Part shown: positions 8,880 to 18,400 of the stretch, piece after piece
How the letters are laid out: each line of letters opens with the position of its first letter
How positions within the stretch are numbered: position 1 is the stretch's first letter
Source of the DNA: a bacterium
GTDB taxonomy: Bacteria > Hydrothermota > Tepidihabitantia > SM23-42 > JAOAFX01
Direction: 5' to 3'
NCBI GenBank assembly: GCA_036382775.1
Contig: DASVHD010000032.1
Span: forward strand, 56,898 to 120,897
Length of the DNA: 64,000 nt
Notes under the pieces: generated by a model
Databases searched by the model: none
What the model was told of the DNA's origin: nothing
What the model saw: only the letters and a program-made list of their open reading frames with translations
Made by a program: the position numbers and the translations under genes

Positions 8880-9105
8880 ATTCGAAATTCTAATTTCCGC
8901 TTCGTGTCGAATACTCAGCATGAGACATAAACAATATCTAATAACCGAAATCCCAAAAATATCCCCCCCACCTCAATCCTCCCCGCTCGCTGAAAGTCTC
9001 GAGCACTGCGAGAGAAGGGGGGAGGGAAAGGGAGGGGGTGCGTTTGGAATTTGGGTATTGGAATTTAGAGATTGTTTCGGATTTAGATATTAGGAATTTG
9101 AATTT
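8880..9105. repeat. Modular palindromic intergenic element, copy 2 (enlarged loop)
   Basis: Same architecture as copy 1, with AT-rich inverted arms, the TCGAATACTCAGCATG segment and the C-rich/G-rich core. The tip of the core hairpin is enlarged: between the C-tract and G-tract lies an extra segment of about 30 bp, itself partly palindromic (CTCGC ... GCGAG). The element ends just before the GGAGG of the HMG-CoA synthase gene. A short frame running through it (8863-9093) is repeat sequence, not a gene. Confidence 0.82.
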
Positions 9106-9123
9106 ACCAAGGAAGGAGGTCTA

Positions 9124-10170
9124 ATGATCGGGATTGTCGGCTATGGTTCATATTTGCCTCGATACCGGATCAAGGTTGAAGATATAGCGCATCAATGGGG
9201 CAGGGATGCGGATACTATTAAAAAAGGCTTGCAGTTAAAAGAAAAAACCGTGCCAGGAATGGATGAGGATACGATCACGATATCCGTGGAAGCGGCAAAA
9301 AATGCTTTGAAAAGAGCCGGTATTGATCCGGAAAAGATCGGAGCAGTTTATGTCGGCTCCGAATCTCACCCCTACGCGGTAAAACCGTCTGCGACGACAG
9401 TTGCCGAAGTGCTTGGGATCGTGCCGGAAGTGCATATCGCGAGCTTTGAATTCGCCTGCAAGGCCGGCACCGAGGCGATGTTCGTCGCCTACGGCTTGGT
9501 AAAAGCAGGTTTGATGGAATATGCCATGGGGATCGGTACCGATACTTCGCAAGGCGCGCCTGGTGATGCCCTGGAATTTTCAGCCTCTGCAGGTGGCTCG
9601 GCATACATTTTCGGCAAAGACAAGGTCGTGGTTGATGTTGTGGAAACATATTCCTATGCCACCGATACTCCGGATTTCTGGCGCCGTGAGCACCAATTCT
9701 ATCCGCGGCATGGCGGACGGTTCACCGGTGAGCCGGCTTACTTCAAGCACATCTATAATGCCGGACAAGGGATATTGAAGAAAAGCGGTCTTAAACCGGC
9801 TGATTTCAAGTATGCGATCTTCCATATGCCCAATGGGAAGTTTCCCATGAGTGTCGGCAAAAAGCTCGGGTTCACGAAACAGCAGATTGAACCCGGATGG
9901 ATAGTTCCTTTCATGGGAAATACGTATTCAGGCTCTTCTCCTACCGGTCTTTCCGCGGTCCTTGATGTGGCTCAACCCAATGACATGATCTATCTCGTTT
10001 CGTTCGGGTCCGGCGCGGGCAGCGATGCTTTTGTCTTCAAGGTCACCGAATTGATCAATGAAGTGCGCGATCGTGCTGACAAGTTAAAGGACATGCTGGA
10101 GAATAACCGGATCTACCTTGACTACGGGCAATATGCCAAACATCGCGGCAAGATAATCATGGCGGAATAG
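9124..10170 (+). CDS. Hydroxymethylglutaryl-CoA synthase, archaeal type
   Basis: This 348-aa thiolase-fold enzyme belongs to the archaeal HMG-CoA synthase group and condenses acetyl-CoA with acetoacetyl-CoA. Glu80 lies in GSESHPYAVKPS, the acyl-accepting Cys112 in FACKAGTEA, and His234 in FHMPNGKFP; these form the expected catalytic triad. The length fits the archaeal form, which is shorter than eukaryotic or Gram-positive MvaS. A thiolase and a DUF35 protein follow. In archaea these three proteins form one complex that channels acetoacetyl-CoA, so a similar complex is likely here. GGAGG lies 5 bp before the ATG. Confidence 0.92.
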   Translation: MIGIVGYGSYLPRYRIKVEDIAHQWGRDADTIKKGLQLKEKTVPGMDEDTITISVEAAKNALKRAGIDPEKIGAVYVGSESHPYAVKPSATTVAEVLGIVPEVHIASFEFACKAGTEAMFVAYGLVKAGLMEYAMGIGTDTSQGAPGDALEFSASAGGSAYIFGKDKVVVDVVETYSYATDTPDFWRREHQFYPRHGGRFTGEPAYFKHIYNAGQGILKKSGLKPADFKYAIFHMPNGKFPMSVGKKLGFTKQQIEPGWIVPFMGNTYSGSSPTGLSAVLDVAQPNDMIYLVSFGSGAGSDAFVFKVTELINEVRDRADKLKDMLENNRIYLDYGQYAKHRGKIIMAE

Positions 10171-10172
10171 TT

Positions 10173-10380
10173 ACAAATCCTAAATCCGAAATACTAAACA
10201 AATGCTATCGGAAAAAACGTCTTACGTTATACGTCCTGGCTGCCCGTATCGTTATACGGCGTTGTTATACGGTACTGGATCGTCCCTGACGACAAACGAA
10301 GAACGATACGAGCGGCGATGCCGAATAACGAATAACAAGATACCAATGGTTTAGGATTTCGATATTAGGATTTAGAATTT
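10173..10380. repeat. Modular palindromic intergenic element with a different core
   Basis: The outer arms are those of the common element (CTAAATCCGAAATAC on the left, TTTAGGATTTCGATATTAGG on the right). The usual C-rich/G-rich hairpin is absent. The core is instead a TACG-rich module with several short inverted repeats (ACGTCTTACGTTATACG, CGTTATACGGCG) and a 40-bp block shared with 255-294. The element ends about 10 bp before the GGAGG of the thiolase gene. Confidence 0.75.
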
Positions 10381-10398
10381 CCCAATGAAGGAGGTTTT

Positions 10399-11547
10399 AT
10401 GCGTGAGGTTGTAGTAATCGGCATCGGGATGACAAAATTCGGCGAACTATGGACAAAATCCCTCCGCGATATATACGTCGAAGCAGCGCTGAAAGCGATA
10501 AAGGACGCCGGTGTTGACAGGATCGATTCGTTATATGTCGGCAGCATGACACCAGGGCTTTTCGTCGGACAGGAGCACATCGGTGCTTTAATGGCCGATT
10601 ATCTGGGGTCGGCACCGGTACCAGGGGTGCGGATCGAATCTGCCTGCGCATCCGGCGGTTTTGCCTTCCGACAGGGGTTCTTCGAAGTAGCATCGGGCAT
10701 GAGCGATATCGTCCTGGTTGGCGGCGTTGAGAAGATGAACGACGGCGCGGATGTCACATACGCGCTGTCTACCGCTGCTGATCAGGAATACGAATGTTAT
10801 CAGGGTATCACTTTTCCCGGTCTATACGCGATGATCGCCAATGCATACTTTGCCAAGTATGGGGCATCGCGCAAGCACCTGGCAATGGTTGCCGTTAAAA
10901 ACCATCACAACGGGTCCATGAATCCGAATGCCCAGTTTCCGGTGGAAATTACGGTCGATGACGTGCTTAAGGCGACGATGGTGGCTGATCCGATAACCGT
11001 TATGGACAGTTCACCGGTTTCGGATGGCGCAGCGTGTGCAATCCTGACGACACTAGATATTGCGAAAAAAATAAAGAAACCGGCAATAAAAGTGATCGGT
11101 TCGGGCGCTGCCTCTGATACACTTGCTTTGCACCAGCGCGACGATATCCTTGATCTTAAAGCCATCCGCGTGGCTGCTGAGCGCGCCTATAAAATGGCCG
11201 GATTGAAGCCCGAGGATATCAGTTTTGCCGAGGTCCATGATTGTTTTACGATCGCGGAGTTGTGCATAATCGAAGAGCTCGGATTCGCGAAGAAAGGGAA
11301 GGGCGCGGAATCCACGGAAAAGGGCGAAACGGCATTGACCGGCAGGATCCCGATCAATACTTCAGGCGGGCTCAAATCCAAAGGGCACCCCGTAGGCGCG
11401 ACCGGGATCGCGCAAATAGTCGAAGTGGTGGAACAATTGCGCGGTACAGCCGGAAAACGCCAGGTAAAAAATGCCAAGATCGGGTTGACGCAGAACATGG
11501 GTGGCTCGGGCGCGTCGAGCGTGGTACACATCCTTCAGGTTGTTTGA
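10399..11547 (+). CDS. Thiolase, archaeal acetyl-CoA C-acetyltransferase type
   Basis: This 382-aa thiolase interconverts two acetyl-CoA with acetoacetyl-CoA. The nucleophile Cys83 lies in ESACASGG, followed by EVHDCF and the C-terminal GHPVGATG with its catalytic His. As in archaeal thiolases, the second active-site Cys is replaced by a glycine-rich end (NMGGSGAS). It sits between HMG-CoA synthase and the DUF35 gene, the order known from archaea where the three gene products form a complex. The direction in this organism could be synthetic (toward HMG-CoA) or degradative. Confidence 0.9.
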   Translation: MREVVVIGIGMTKFGELWTKSLRDIYVEAALKAIKDAGVDRIDSLYVGSMTPGLFVGQEHIGALMADYLGSAPVPGVRIESACASGGFAFRQGFFEVASGMSDIVLVGGVEKMNDGADVTYALSTAADQEYECYQGITFPGLYAMIANAYFAKYGASRKHLAMVAVKNHHNGSMNPNAQFPVEITVDDVLKATMVADPITVMDSSPVSDGAACAILTTLDIAKKIKKPAIKVIGSGAASDTLALHQRDDILDLKAIRVAAERAYKMAGLKPEDISFAEVHDCFTIAELCIIEELGFAKKGKGAESTEKGETALTGRIPINTSGGLKSKGHPVGATGIAQIVEVVEQLRGTAGKRQVKNAKIGLTQNMGGSGASSVVHILQVV

Positions 11548-11600
11548 CGACCCATGCGCTGGGAGCAACCGCGTGGGCTTTATGATAATCATGAATAGAA

Positions 11601-11772
11601 ATACTAAATTCGAAATCCGAAATCCTAAACAATTTCGAATGACCAAAATTCTAAATATATCCCCCCCACCTCAATCCTCCCCCTCGAGGGGGGAGGGAAA
11701 GGGAGGGGGTGTGTTTGGAGCATTGGGATTTTGGATTTATTTAGGATTTAGATATTAGGATTTAGGGTTTTC
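11601..11772. repeat. Modular palindromic intergenic element, copy 3
   Basis: AT-rich inverted arms surround the C-rich/G-rich hairpin centred on CCCCCTCGAGGGGG. This copy lacks the GTGTCGAATACTCAGCATG segment, giving a shorter left half. It separates the thiolase and DUF35 genes and ends just upstream of the latter's GGAGG, so the presumed trimeric-complex operon is interrupted by elements at both internal junctions. Confidence 0.82.
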
Positions 11773-11787
11773 CATAAAGGAGGTATA

Positions 11788-12177
11788 ATGCCTTCACCGA
11801 GATACCGACGCGAGATGCCGCAGCGGTACCGTCTGGAAGCGGCAAAATGCAAATCTTGCGGCAAGATATTCTTTCCGCCAAGGTTGATCTGTTCAAAGTG
11901 CAAATCGCAGGAATTCGTTCCGGTCCGACTTTCCGATCATGGCAAGATCATTACGTACACGATCATCAGGGTAGCCCCGGACCAATTCAATACCCAGGTG
12001 CCGTACAGCGTCGCGATCGTTGAACTGAAGGACGGAGTGAGGATCACAACTCAGGTCGTGGACTGCCGCCCTGAGGATGTGGCGATCGGCAGAACCGTGA
12101 AACTCGTATTCAGAAAAATCCAGCAGGAAGGACATGCCGGGATCATCTGCTACGGGTACAAGGCAGTATTAGTATAA
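11788..12177 (+). CDS. DUF35 OB-fold protein with zinc ribbon (thiolase/HMGCS partner)
   Basis: A 129-aa protein with an N-terminal rubredoxin-like zinc ribbon (Cys21, Cys24, Cys35, Cys38 in C-x2-C ... C-x2-C spacing), then an OB-fold with the usual YTIIRVAP and PYSVAIVEL strands. Such proteins bridge thiolase and HMG-CoA synthase in archaea and bind the CoA moiety. The gene order HMGCS-thiolase-DUF35 is the archaeal one, which strongly suggests the same complex. There is no catalytic residue of its own. Confidence 0.9.
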   Translation: MPSPRYRREMPQRYRLEAAKCKSCGKIFFPPRLICSKCKSQEFVPVRLSDHGKIITYTIIRVAPDQFNTQVPYSVAIVELKDGVRITTQVVDCRPEDVAIGRTVKLVFRKIQQEGHAGIICYGYKAVLV

Positions 12178-12363
12178 ATTCTAAATACGAAATCCGAAAC
12201 TCCGCTTCGTGTCGAATACTCAGCATGAGACATAAACAATAGCTAATGACCAAAATTCTAAAAATATCCCCCACCTCAATCCTCCCCCTTGAGGGGGGAG
12301 GGAAAGGGAGAGGGTATGTTTGGAACATTAGGATTTTGAATTTGTTTAGAATTTAGAAATTTA
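12178..12363. repeat. Modular palindromic intergenic element, copy 4
   Basis: Full architecture: AT-rich arm, GTGTCGAATACTCAGCATG segment, C-rich/G-rich hairpin with slightly shorter tracts (CCCCCTTGAGGGGG), and right arm. It begins at the stop codon of the DUF35 gene and ends about 15 bp before the start codon of the carboxyltransferase gene. Confidence 0.82.
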
Positions 12364-12377
12364 GCCAAAGGGAGTCT

Positions 12378-13985
12378 ATGTATAAAATTGAATCCAAGAT
12401 AAGAACAGACAGCACCGACTTCAGGGAGAATGCTGCCGCCAGTGAACAGGCCGTACAGATTCTGAAAGACAGGCTGGCCATAGTAAAAAGGGGCGGTCCC
12501 GATTACATGCATAAGAAGCACAAGGACAGAGGGAAAATGTTCGTTCGGGAACGGCTTTCGCTGCTGCTCGACCACGGGACACCGTTCCTCGAATTAAGTA
12601 CGCTCGCAGCATGGGACCTTTATGATAATGAACACCCGGGAGCCGCGATCGTTACCGGGATCGGAGTGGTGAACAACCGCGAGGTCATGATCGTGGCCCA
12701 TGATGCTACGGTCAAGGGTGGTACTTATGTTCCCGAAACTATAAAAAAACATATTCGCGCACAGGAGATCGCGATTGACAATCGCCTGCCGTGCATTTAC
12801 CTGGTCGATTCAGGCGGGATCTTCCTGCCCATGCAGGTCGGTACTTTCCCGGACCGGTTCCACTTTGGCAGGATCTTCTACAACCAGGCGATCATGTCCG
12901 CGGCTAATATCCCTCAGATATCAGTGGTCATGGGTTTCTGTACCGCCGGTGGAGCATACCAGCCGGCGATGAGCGACGAAGTGGTTCAGGTAAAAGGAGT
13001 CGGTACGATCTATATCGGCGGTCCGCCTTTGGTCAAAGCGGCAACGGGCGAAGTGGTGAGCGAAGAAGATCTGGGAGGCGCAGATGTTCATTGCCGGATA
13101 TCCGGCGTTAGCGATCATCTTGCCGCCAATGATGAACAGGCTATCGAAATCACCCGGAATATCGTTGAAAACCTAGGTGCCACGCAGAAGTTCCATCTGG
13201 AAAGATCGGCGCCGGAACCACCTCACTATGACCCGCGGGAATTATATGGAGTTATCCCTAAAGACCTTCGGAAATCGTTCGATATGCGCGAAGTCATAGC
13301 CCGTCTGGCCGACCGCAGCGAGTTCCAGGAGTTCAAAGAACTTTATGGTCCGACCCTTGTATGCGGTTTCGCCAGGGTCATGGGTTACCCGGTCGGCATC
13401 CTTGCCAATAACGGCGTGCTTTTTTCAGAGTCTTCCCAAAAGGGAGCGCATTTCATCGAATTATGTTCGGTGAGAAAGATTCCGCTGTTGTTCCTCCAAA
13501 ACATCACCGGTTTCATCGTCGGCAAAAGGTACGAGCATCAGGGGATCGCCAAGGACGGGGCTAAGCTCGTGCACGCGGTCGCGAACGCGCAAGTCCCGAA
13601 ATTCACCGTGATCATCGGCGGTTCGTACGGTGCGGGCAATTACGGCATGTGTGGCCGGGCTTATGACCCACGGCTGCTGTTCATGTGGCCGGCAGCCAAG
13701 ATCTGCGTAATGGGCGGCGAACAAGCTGCGGACGTATTGACCGATATCAAAGTCAAGGCGCTCCAGAAAGAAGGGAAGAAACTCAAGCCGGAAGATGTTG
13801 ATGAGATCCGGAAGCCGATGCTTGCAAAATATGAATTTGAATCAAGCGCTTATTACTCGACCGCGCACTTGTGGGATGACGGTATAATCGATCCGCTTGA
13901 TACCCGCGAGGTGATCGGTCTGAGCATCGCCATGAGCCTGAATGCGCCAGTGCCCGATCACCGGTTCGGCGTGTTCAGAATGTAA
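12378..13985 (+). CDS. Methylcrotonyl-CoA carboxylase beta subunit (carboxyltransferase)
   Basis: This 535-aa carboxyltransferase (two crotonase-fold halves) moves CO2 from carboxybiotin to an acyl-Co[46 protein letters not shown] and [19 protein letters not shown] match the methylcrotonyl-CoA carboxylase branch better than propionyl-CoA carboxylase, which has DSGGARIQEG at the first position. The reaction, 3-methylcrotonyl-CoA to 3-methylglutaconyl-CoA, belongs to leucine catabolism. The hydratase at 14578, biotin carboxylase at 18970 and carrier at 20463 complete the system. Geranyl-CoA carboxylase is a less likely alternative. Confidence 0.88.
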   Translation: MYKIESKIRTDSTDFRENAAASEQAVQILKDRLAIVKRGGPDYMHKKHKDRGKMFVRERLSLLLDHGTPFLELSTLAAWDLYDNEHPGAAIVTGIGVVNNREVMIVAHDATVKGGTYVPETIKKHIRAQEIAIDNRLPCIYLVDSGGIFLPMQVGTFPDRFHFGRIFYNQAIMSAANIPQISVVMGFCTAGGAYQPAMSDEVVQVKGVGTIYIGGPPLVKAATGEVVSEEDLGGADVHCRISGVSDHLAANDEQAIEITRNIVENLGATQKFHLERSAPEPPHYDPRELYGVIPKDLRKSFDMREVIARLADRSEFQEFKELYGPTLVCGFARVMGYPVGILANNGVLFSESSQKGAHFIELCSVRKIPLLFLQNITGFIVGKRYEHQGIAKDGAKLVHAVANAQVPKFTVIIGGSYGAGNYGMCGRAYDPRLLFMWPAAKICVMGGEQAADVLTDIKVKALQKEGKKLKPEDVDEIRKPMLAKYEFESSAYYSTAHLWDDGIIDPLDTREVIGLSIAMSLNAPVPDHRFGVFRM

Positions 13986-13999
13986 TCCGCCAAGGTGGA

Positions 14000-14208
14000 A
14001 ATCCTAAGCACTAAATTCTAAACTCCGCTTCGTGTCGTATACTCAGCATGAGACATAAACAATGTCAAATACTCAAAATTCAAAATCCAAAAGATATCCC
14101 CCCCACCTTAATCCTCCCCCTCGAGGGGGGAGGGAAAGGGAGAGGGTGTGTTTGGAATTTCGATTTTTGGATTTGTTTAGGATTTAGATATTCGGATTTT
14201 GGATTTTA
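14000..14208. repeat. Modular palindromic intergenic element, copy 5
   Basis: Full architecture, with the internal segment reading GTGTCGTATACTCAGCATG. It separates the carboxyltransferase gene from the cupin gene and ends about 15 bp before the cupin start, directly upstream of its GGAGG. Confidence 0.82.
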
Positions 14209-14223
14209 CTAAACGGAGGATCA

Positions 14224-14553
14224 ATGACGAAAATATCTTTTAAAGAAGCGATCAAGGATCTTGATGATCCATGGCAGCCGAAGGAAGTTGCCTACATAAA
14301 CGATACGGCTTTGCGCGTCGCGAAAATTCACGGTGAATATCACTGGCATACGCACAGCAAAGAAGATGAATTTTTCTATGTGCTTAAAGGTAAAATCAAT
14401 ATCGATTCCGAGAACCAGAGCATTGAACTTAACGAGGGTGATGGTTTGGTTGTCAAAAAAGGGATAAGACATCGTTCGCGCGCCGTCAAACCAGCATGGA
14501 TCCTGCTTGTCGAGCCGATCGCGACCAAAACCAAGGGCGAAGAGCCGGCATGA
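14224..14553 (+). CDS. Small cupin-domain protein
   Basis: A 109-aa single-domain cupin. The first motif is HWHTHSKEDEFFYVLKG (metal ligands His, His, Glu) and the second GDGLVVKKGIRHRS (last His). These barrels bind a metal and serve as small isomerases, dioxygenases or ligand sensors. Nothing in the sequence fixes a substrate. The gene lies inside the methylcrotonyl-CoA carboxylase operon, 24 bp before the hydratase gene, so a role in that pathway is possible but unproven. Confidence 0.85.
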   Translation: MTKISFKEAIKDLDDPWQPKEVAYINDTALRVAKIHGEYHWHTHSKEDEFFYVLKGKINIDSENQSIELNEGDGLVVKKGIRHRSRAVKPAWILLVEPIATKTKGEEPA

Positions 14554-14577
14554 CAGGCTTAACCTGGAGGTAGAACC

Positions 14578-15375
14578 ATGTCCAATCCAGCATTCGAAAC
14601 GGTCCAGCTAGATCTAAATATTGAAAAGACCATCGCTTACGTTATCCTTAACCGACCCGAAGTGCACAATGCCTTCAATGACATCATGATCAAGGAATTG
14701 ACGCAGATCTTTCAAAAGATCGATTCTGATGTCGGGGTTCGCGTCGTCGTGCTTCAGGGTGCGGGCAAATCATTCTGCGCCGGCGCCGACCTTAATTGGA
14801 TGAAGAGGGTTAAGGATTACTCGTATGTGGATAATCTCAAGGAATCGATGGAACTGGCAGTAATGTTCGACACGATGTATTCGTTGACAAAACCGACGAT
14901 CGCCAAGGTCCAGGGAAACGCGATCGGAGGCGGTACGGGTCTGGTGGCGGTATGCGATATGGCGATCGCTGCCAGCGACGCACGGTTCAGTTTCAGCGAG
15001 GTAAAACTCGGGTTGATACCGGCGTGCATATCGCCTTATGTCATAAAAAAATGCGGTGAGGGAAAGGTCAGGGAGCTGTTCCTGAGCGGGGAAAGGATCG
15101 CGGCTGAAAAAGCGATGTCAGCGGGGCTGGTGAATATCGTGGTCCCGCCCGGCGAGCTGGACAGCGCGGTCGATGATCTGGTCATTAAACTGCTGAGCAG
15201 CGGTCCTGAAGCGATCAAAAAATGCAAAGAACTGATCACGAAACTGCCGACATTGAACCATGACGAAGTGAAAAAGTATACTGCCGAGGTCATCGCGCAT
15301 ATGCGGATGTCCGAAGAAGCTCAGGAAGGCATGAACGCTTTCTTGGAAAAGCGAAAGCCGCATTGGAACAAATGA
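14578..15375 (+). CDS. Enoyl-CoA hydratase (methylglutaconyl-CoA hydratase-like)
   Basis: This 265-aa crotonase-family protein has oxyanion-hole segments GKSFCAGADL and GNAIGGGTGL, and a catalytic Glu expected in FSEVKLGLIPA. Such enzymes add water to enoyl-CoAs. Its place between the carboxyltransferase and biotin carboxylase genes of a methylcrotonyl-CoA carboxylase suggests 3-methylglutaconyl-CoA to HMG-CoA, the next step of leucine breakdown. The substrate is inferred from context. It has GGAGG before the ATG. Confidence 0.88.
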   Translation: MSNPAFETVQLDLNIEKTIAYVILNRPEVHNAFNDIMIKELTQIFQKIDSDVGVRVVVLQGAGKSFCAGADLNWMKRVKDYSYVDNLKESMELAVMFDTMYSLTKPTIAKVQGNAIGGGTGLVAVCDMAIAASDARFSFSEVKLGLIPACISPYVIKKCGEGKVRELFLSGERIAAEKAMSAGLVNIVVPPGELDSAVDDLVIKLLSSGPEAIKKCKELITKLPTLNHDEVKKYTAEVIAHMRMSEEAQEGMNAFLEKRKPHWNK

Positions 15376-15428
15376 AAAGCGCGTGGTGGTATGGCAAATA
15401 TGCCTAACATGACCTCTTGGGTGCAACC

Positions 15429-18400
15429 ATGAAATGTCATCTATGTGGATTTGAAAATCAGGATAACGCGAGCATGTGCAAGGAATGCGGCACGCAACTC
15501 GCCGGATTCGTGCGCCCGTCGGACGTATACCGGCTTATAACCGCGATGTCGGTCGAACTGGTGGGCTACCGGTCGCTTTTCAATATACTTGAACATGATA
15601 CCGCGAAAATTGTTGCCGGAGAGTATATCGCTCGCATTTCGGATATTATCAAGAAATACAATGGTTTCATACATCGTTGCGAAAGTGACTATATCCTGTG
15701 TCTTTTCGGCGTCCCCGCGATCCGGGAAGACGACCCCGAGCAGGCGCTGACCGTAGCGGCTGAAATGTTGAAGTCAGCAAAAAGCATAAACGAACTCCTT
15801 GCCGGGAAATACAAGGCAGCGATCTCGCTGACGCTGCGCGTTGGCATCCACAGGGGCAAAGCTATTGTTAAAACGAGGGATAACAGACCGGGAGAGTATG
15901 CTGTGATCGGGGATGTCATAGACATCGCCGTAAGGATAAAGGACTACTCCAGTCACGACGACATTCTAGTGTCGGAGTCAGTATTCAGCGCCACCAGGTA
16001 TTTGTACGATTACGAGGCACTGCCGCCCGTCCCATTGACCGGCACACGCGATCGCAACAAGATATTCCGTCCGATTCGGTTAAAACCGAAGCCTGATCCA
16101 AAACACGGCATCTCAGGATTGTATTCCCCGCTGGTCGGTAGAGATGACGAATTGGGTACTCTGAACGGATACGTATCAGCGCTGGAAGAAGGCCACGGTG
16201 GTTTTGTTTTTATCATGGGTGACGCCGGGATCGGCAAAAGCCGGCTATGGATTGAAATAAAGAAAATGACGGTTCAAGGTCAAAAAGCGGTCCAGGTATT
16301 TGAAGTAAACGGCCAGTCGTTCACCGAGACCGTTCCCAACCACGTGATGATCTTGATAACCAAGCTGATCTTTGATGTGTTAGATAACGATCTGCCCCAG
16401 ATCGTGGGAGAAAAGATCATAAAAAAAACGCGGGAGATCGCAGCTCAGGATTGGAAAAGGATCGCTCCGTATATCGGTTCCTTACTGGGTGTCCGTTTCC
16501 ATGGCGAGCTCGATGAACTCGTCAGTCATCTTGACGCTCATGAACTCAGGCAGCGGACCATGTCCAGCATCAAGGAATTGCTCCTTGCGATCGCAATGAA
16601 ACAGCCATTACTGTTAGTGATCGATGATTTCCATTATATTGACAGCGCTTCCCTGGAATTCATAGAAGCATTGATGGCCGATTATTCGCGCGATCATCCT
16701 GGCGAATACAGCAACACGGATAGGTTCTTTCCGATCATGTTCATTGGTGTCGCCCGCCGCGACAAAGAAAGATCATTCTGGGCGGCCAAAGAACGCCTGC
16801 GCGAAAAAATGAAAGACGATTACCATGAGATTTTACTGGCGCCGCTTGAGCCGTCAATGAGCTTACAGGTCATTGATAATCTCTTGACCCTTAACGAGAT
16901 CCCGGACGACTTTAAGGCCAAGATCGGTGTCGCCGCCGCTGGAAATCCATTCTACATTGAGGAAATGATCCGCTCTTTTATCGATAACGGAGCGCTCTTC
17001 TATGATGCCGGCATATGGCGTTTGAGCAAGAAGAGCGAATCAATAGAAATACCTTCCAATATCCAACTGGCGATATTCTCGCGCCTTGAGCAGCTTGGCG
17101 ATGAACGGGATATTCTGGAAAAAGCCGCCGCGGTCGGCAGGATCTTCCAGGAACGCATTTTGGAATGCCTGGAGGGGGTTGACCGGCTGGCACTGTCAGT
17201 AAAGTTGGCTTCGCTCGAGGACCTGGAATATATCAGCAGGATCCCGCACGTGACCGAACCCGAATATATGTTCAAGCATCCCCTGGTCCGGGAAGCCATT
17301 TACAACAGCATGTCCGCCGGACAGTTGAGAAGCTTGCACCGCCAGGTGGGCGAGTGCGTCAAAACTATTCACGCCGATGATCTTTCCGGATATTACGAGG
17401 TCCTGGCGCATCATTACTACATGGCCGAAGAATGGGATAAATCATATGATTATTCCATGAAATCGGCGAAGAAGTCGATGAACTACTATCTTAACCGTGA
17501 AGCGTTGTTGTTCCTTAACCAAGCCCTGCGGAGTATCCGGCTGACCAAGGAGGCGTTCGGGGAAAGACAGTCCGCCATGGCGATCGAAGCGATCAAGGAA
17601 AAAGTGAAGATCCTTCTCTTGATAGGCGATAACGATAAGGCGCTGGCCGAATTGAACAAGGGAATGGCGATCTCCCAAAAAATAAAAGACAAAAAATGTG
17701 AAGCCGATTTTCTTTTAATGCAAAGCGAGATACATGGAGCCACGAGCGCGTACGATCAGATGCTGACAGCGGCAGAAAGCGCGCTCTCCCTGTACAAGAC
17801 GATCGGTGATGCCAAAGGGCAATCCGAGTGCTACAATAATATTGGCGTGGTCTATAATAATCTCGGTTCCTATGATAAAGCGTTCGAATTCTATAATCAT
17901 TCCCTCCGCTTGATGGAAGAGATCAACGACCGCCAAGGAATCGCCATCAGTCTGAACAACATCGGATACGTACACCACCAGCTGGGTAATCTTGAAAAAG
18001 CATTGGACTATTACAACCAGACCTTCGTGATCATGAAAGAGATCGATAACAAAAGGGGTGCCGCAATCGCTCTCGACAATATCGGGACCGTGCACATCGG
18101 ACGCGGCGAATATGAAAAAGCCATCGAGTGCCATGATCGATCGCTCATGATCAAGGAAAACATCGGCGACCGCTGGGGCGAATCAGCCAGCACCAATAAT
18201 ATCGGCTACGTGCACTATTTGCTGGGGCATTACGACCAGTCACTGCACTATCACCTGAGGTCGCTCAAAATAAAAGAGGAGATCGGCGACCAAGGGGGAC
18301 AGGCGATCAGCTTGAACAACATCGGTCACATATACCTGGTGTGGGGTGATTACATCAAGGCTTTCGACCACTACACTGCATCGTTGAAGATCTCGGAACG

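Noticed and set aside
8863..9093. A 76-codon frame overlapping the end of the ApgM-like gene
   Set aside because: It is made almost entirely of the intergenic repeat element; the same peptide pattern recurs wherever the element occurs and there is no start signal.
12378..13985. Propionyl-CoA carboxylase beta subunit
   Set aside because: The substrate-pocket segments match the methylcrotonyl-CoA branch; a propionyl-type DSGGARIQEG segment is not present.
15464..16073. Active adenylate cyclase domain in the carboxylase-operon protein
   Set aside because: The first metal Asp and the catalytic Asn are both replaced, so activity is not claimed.
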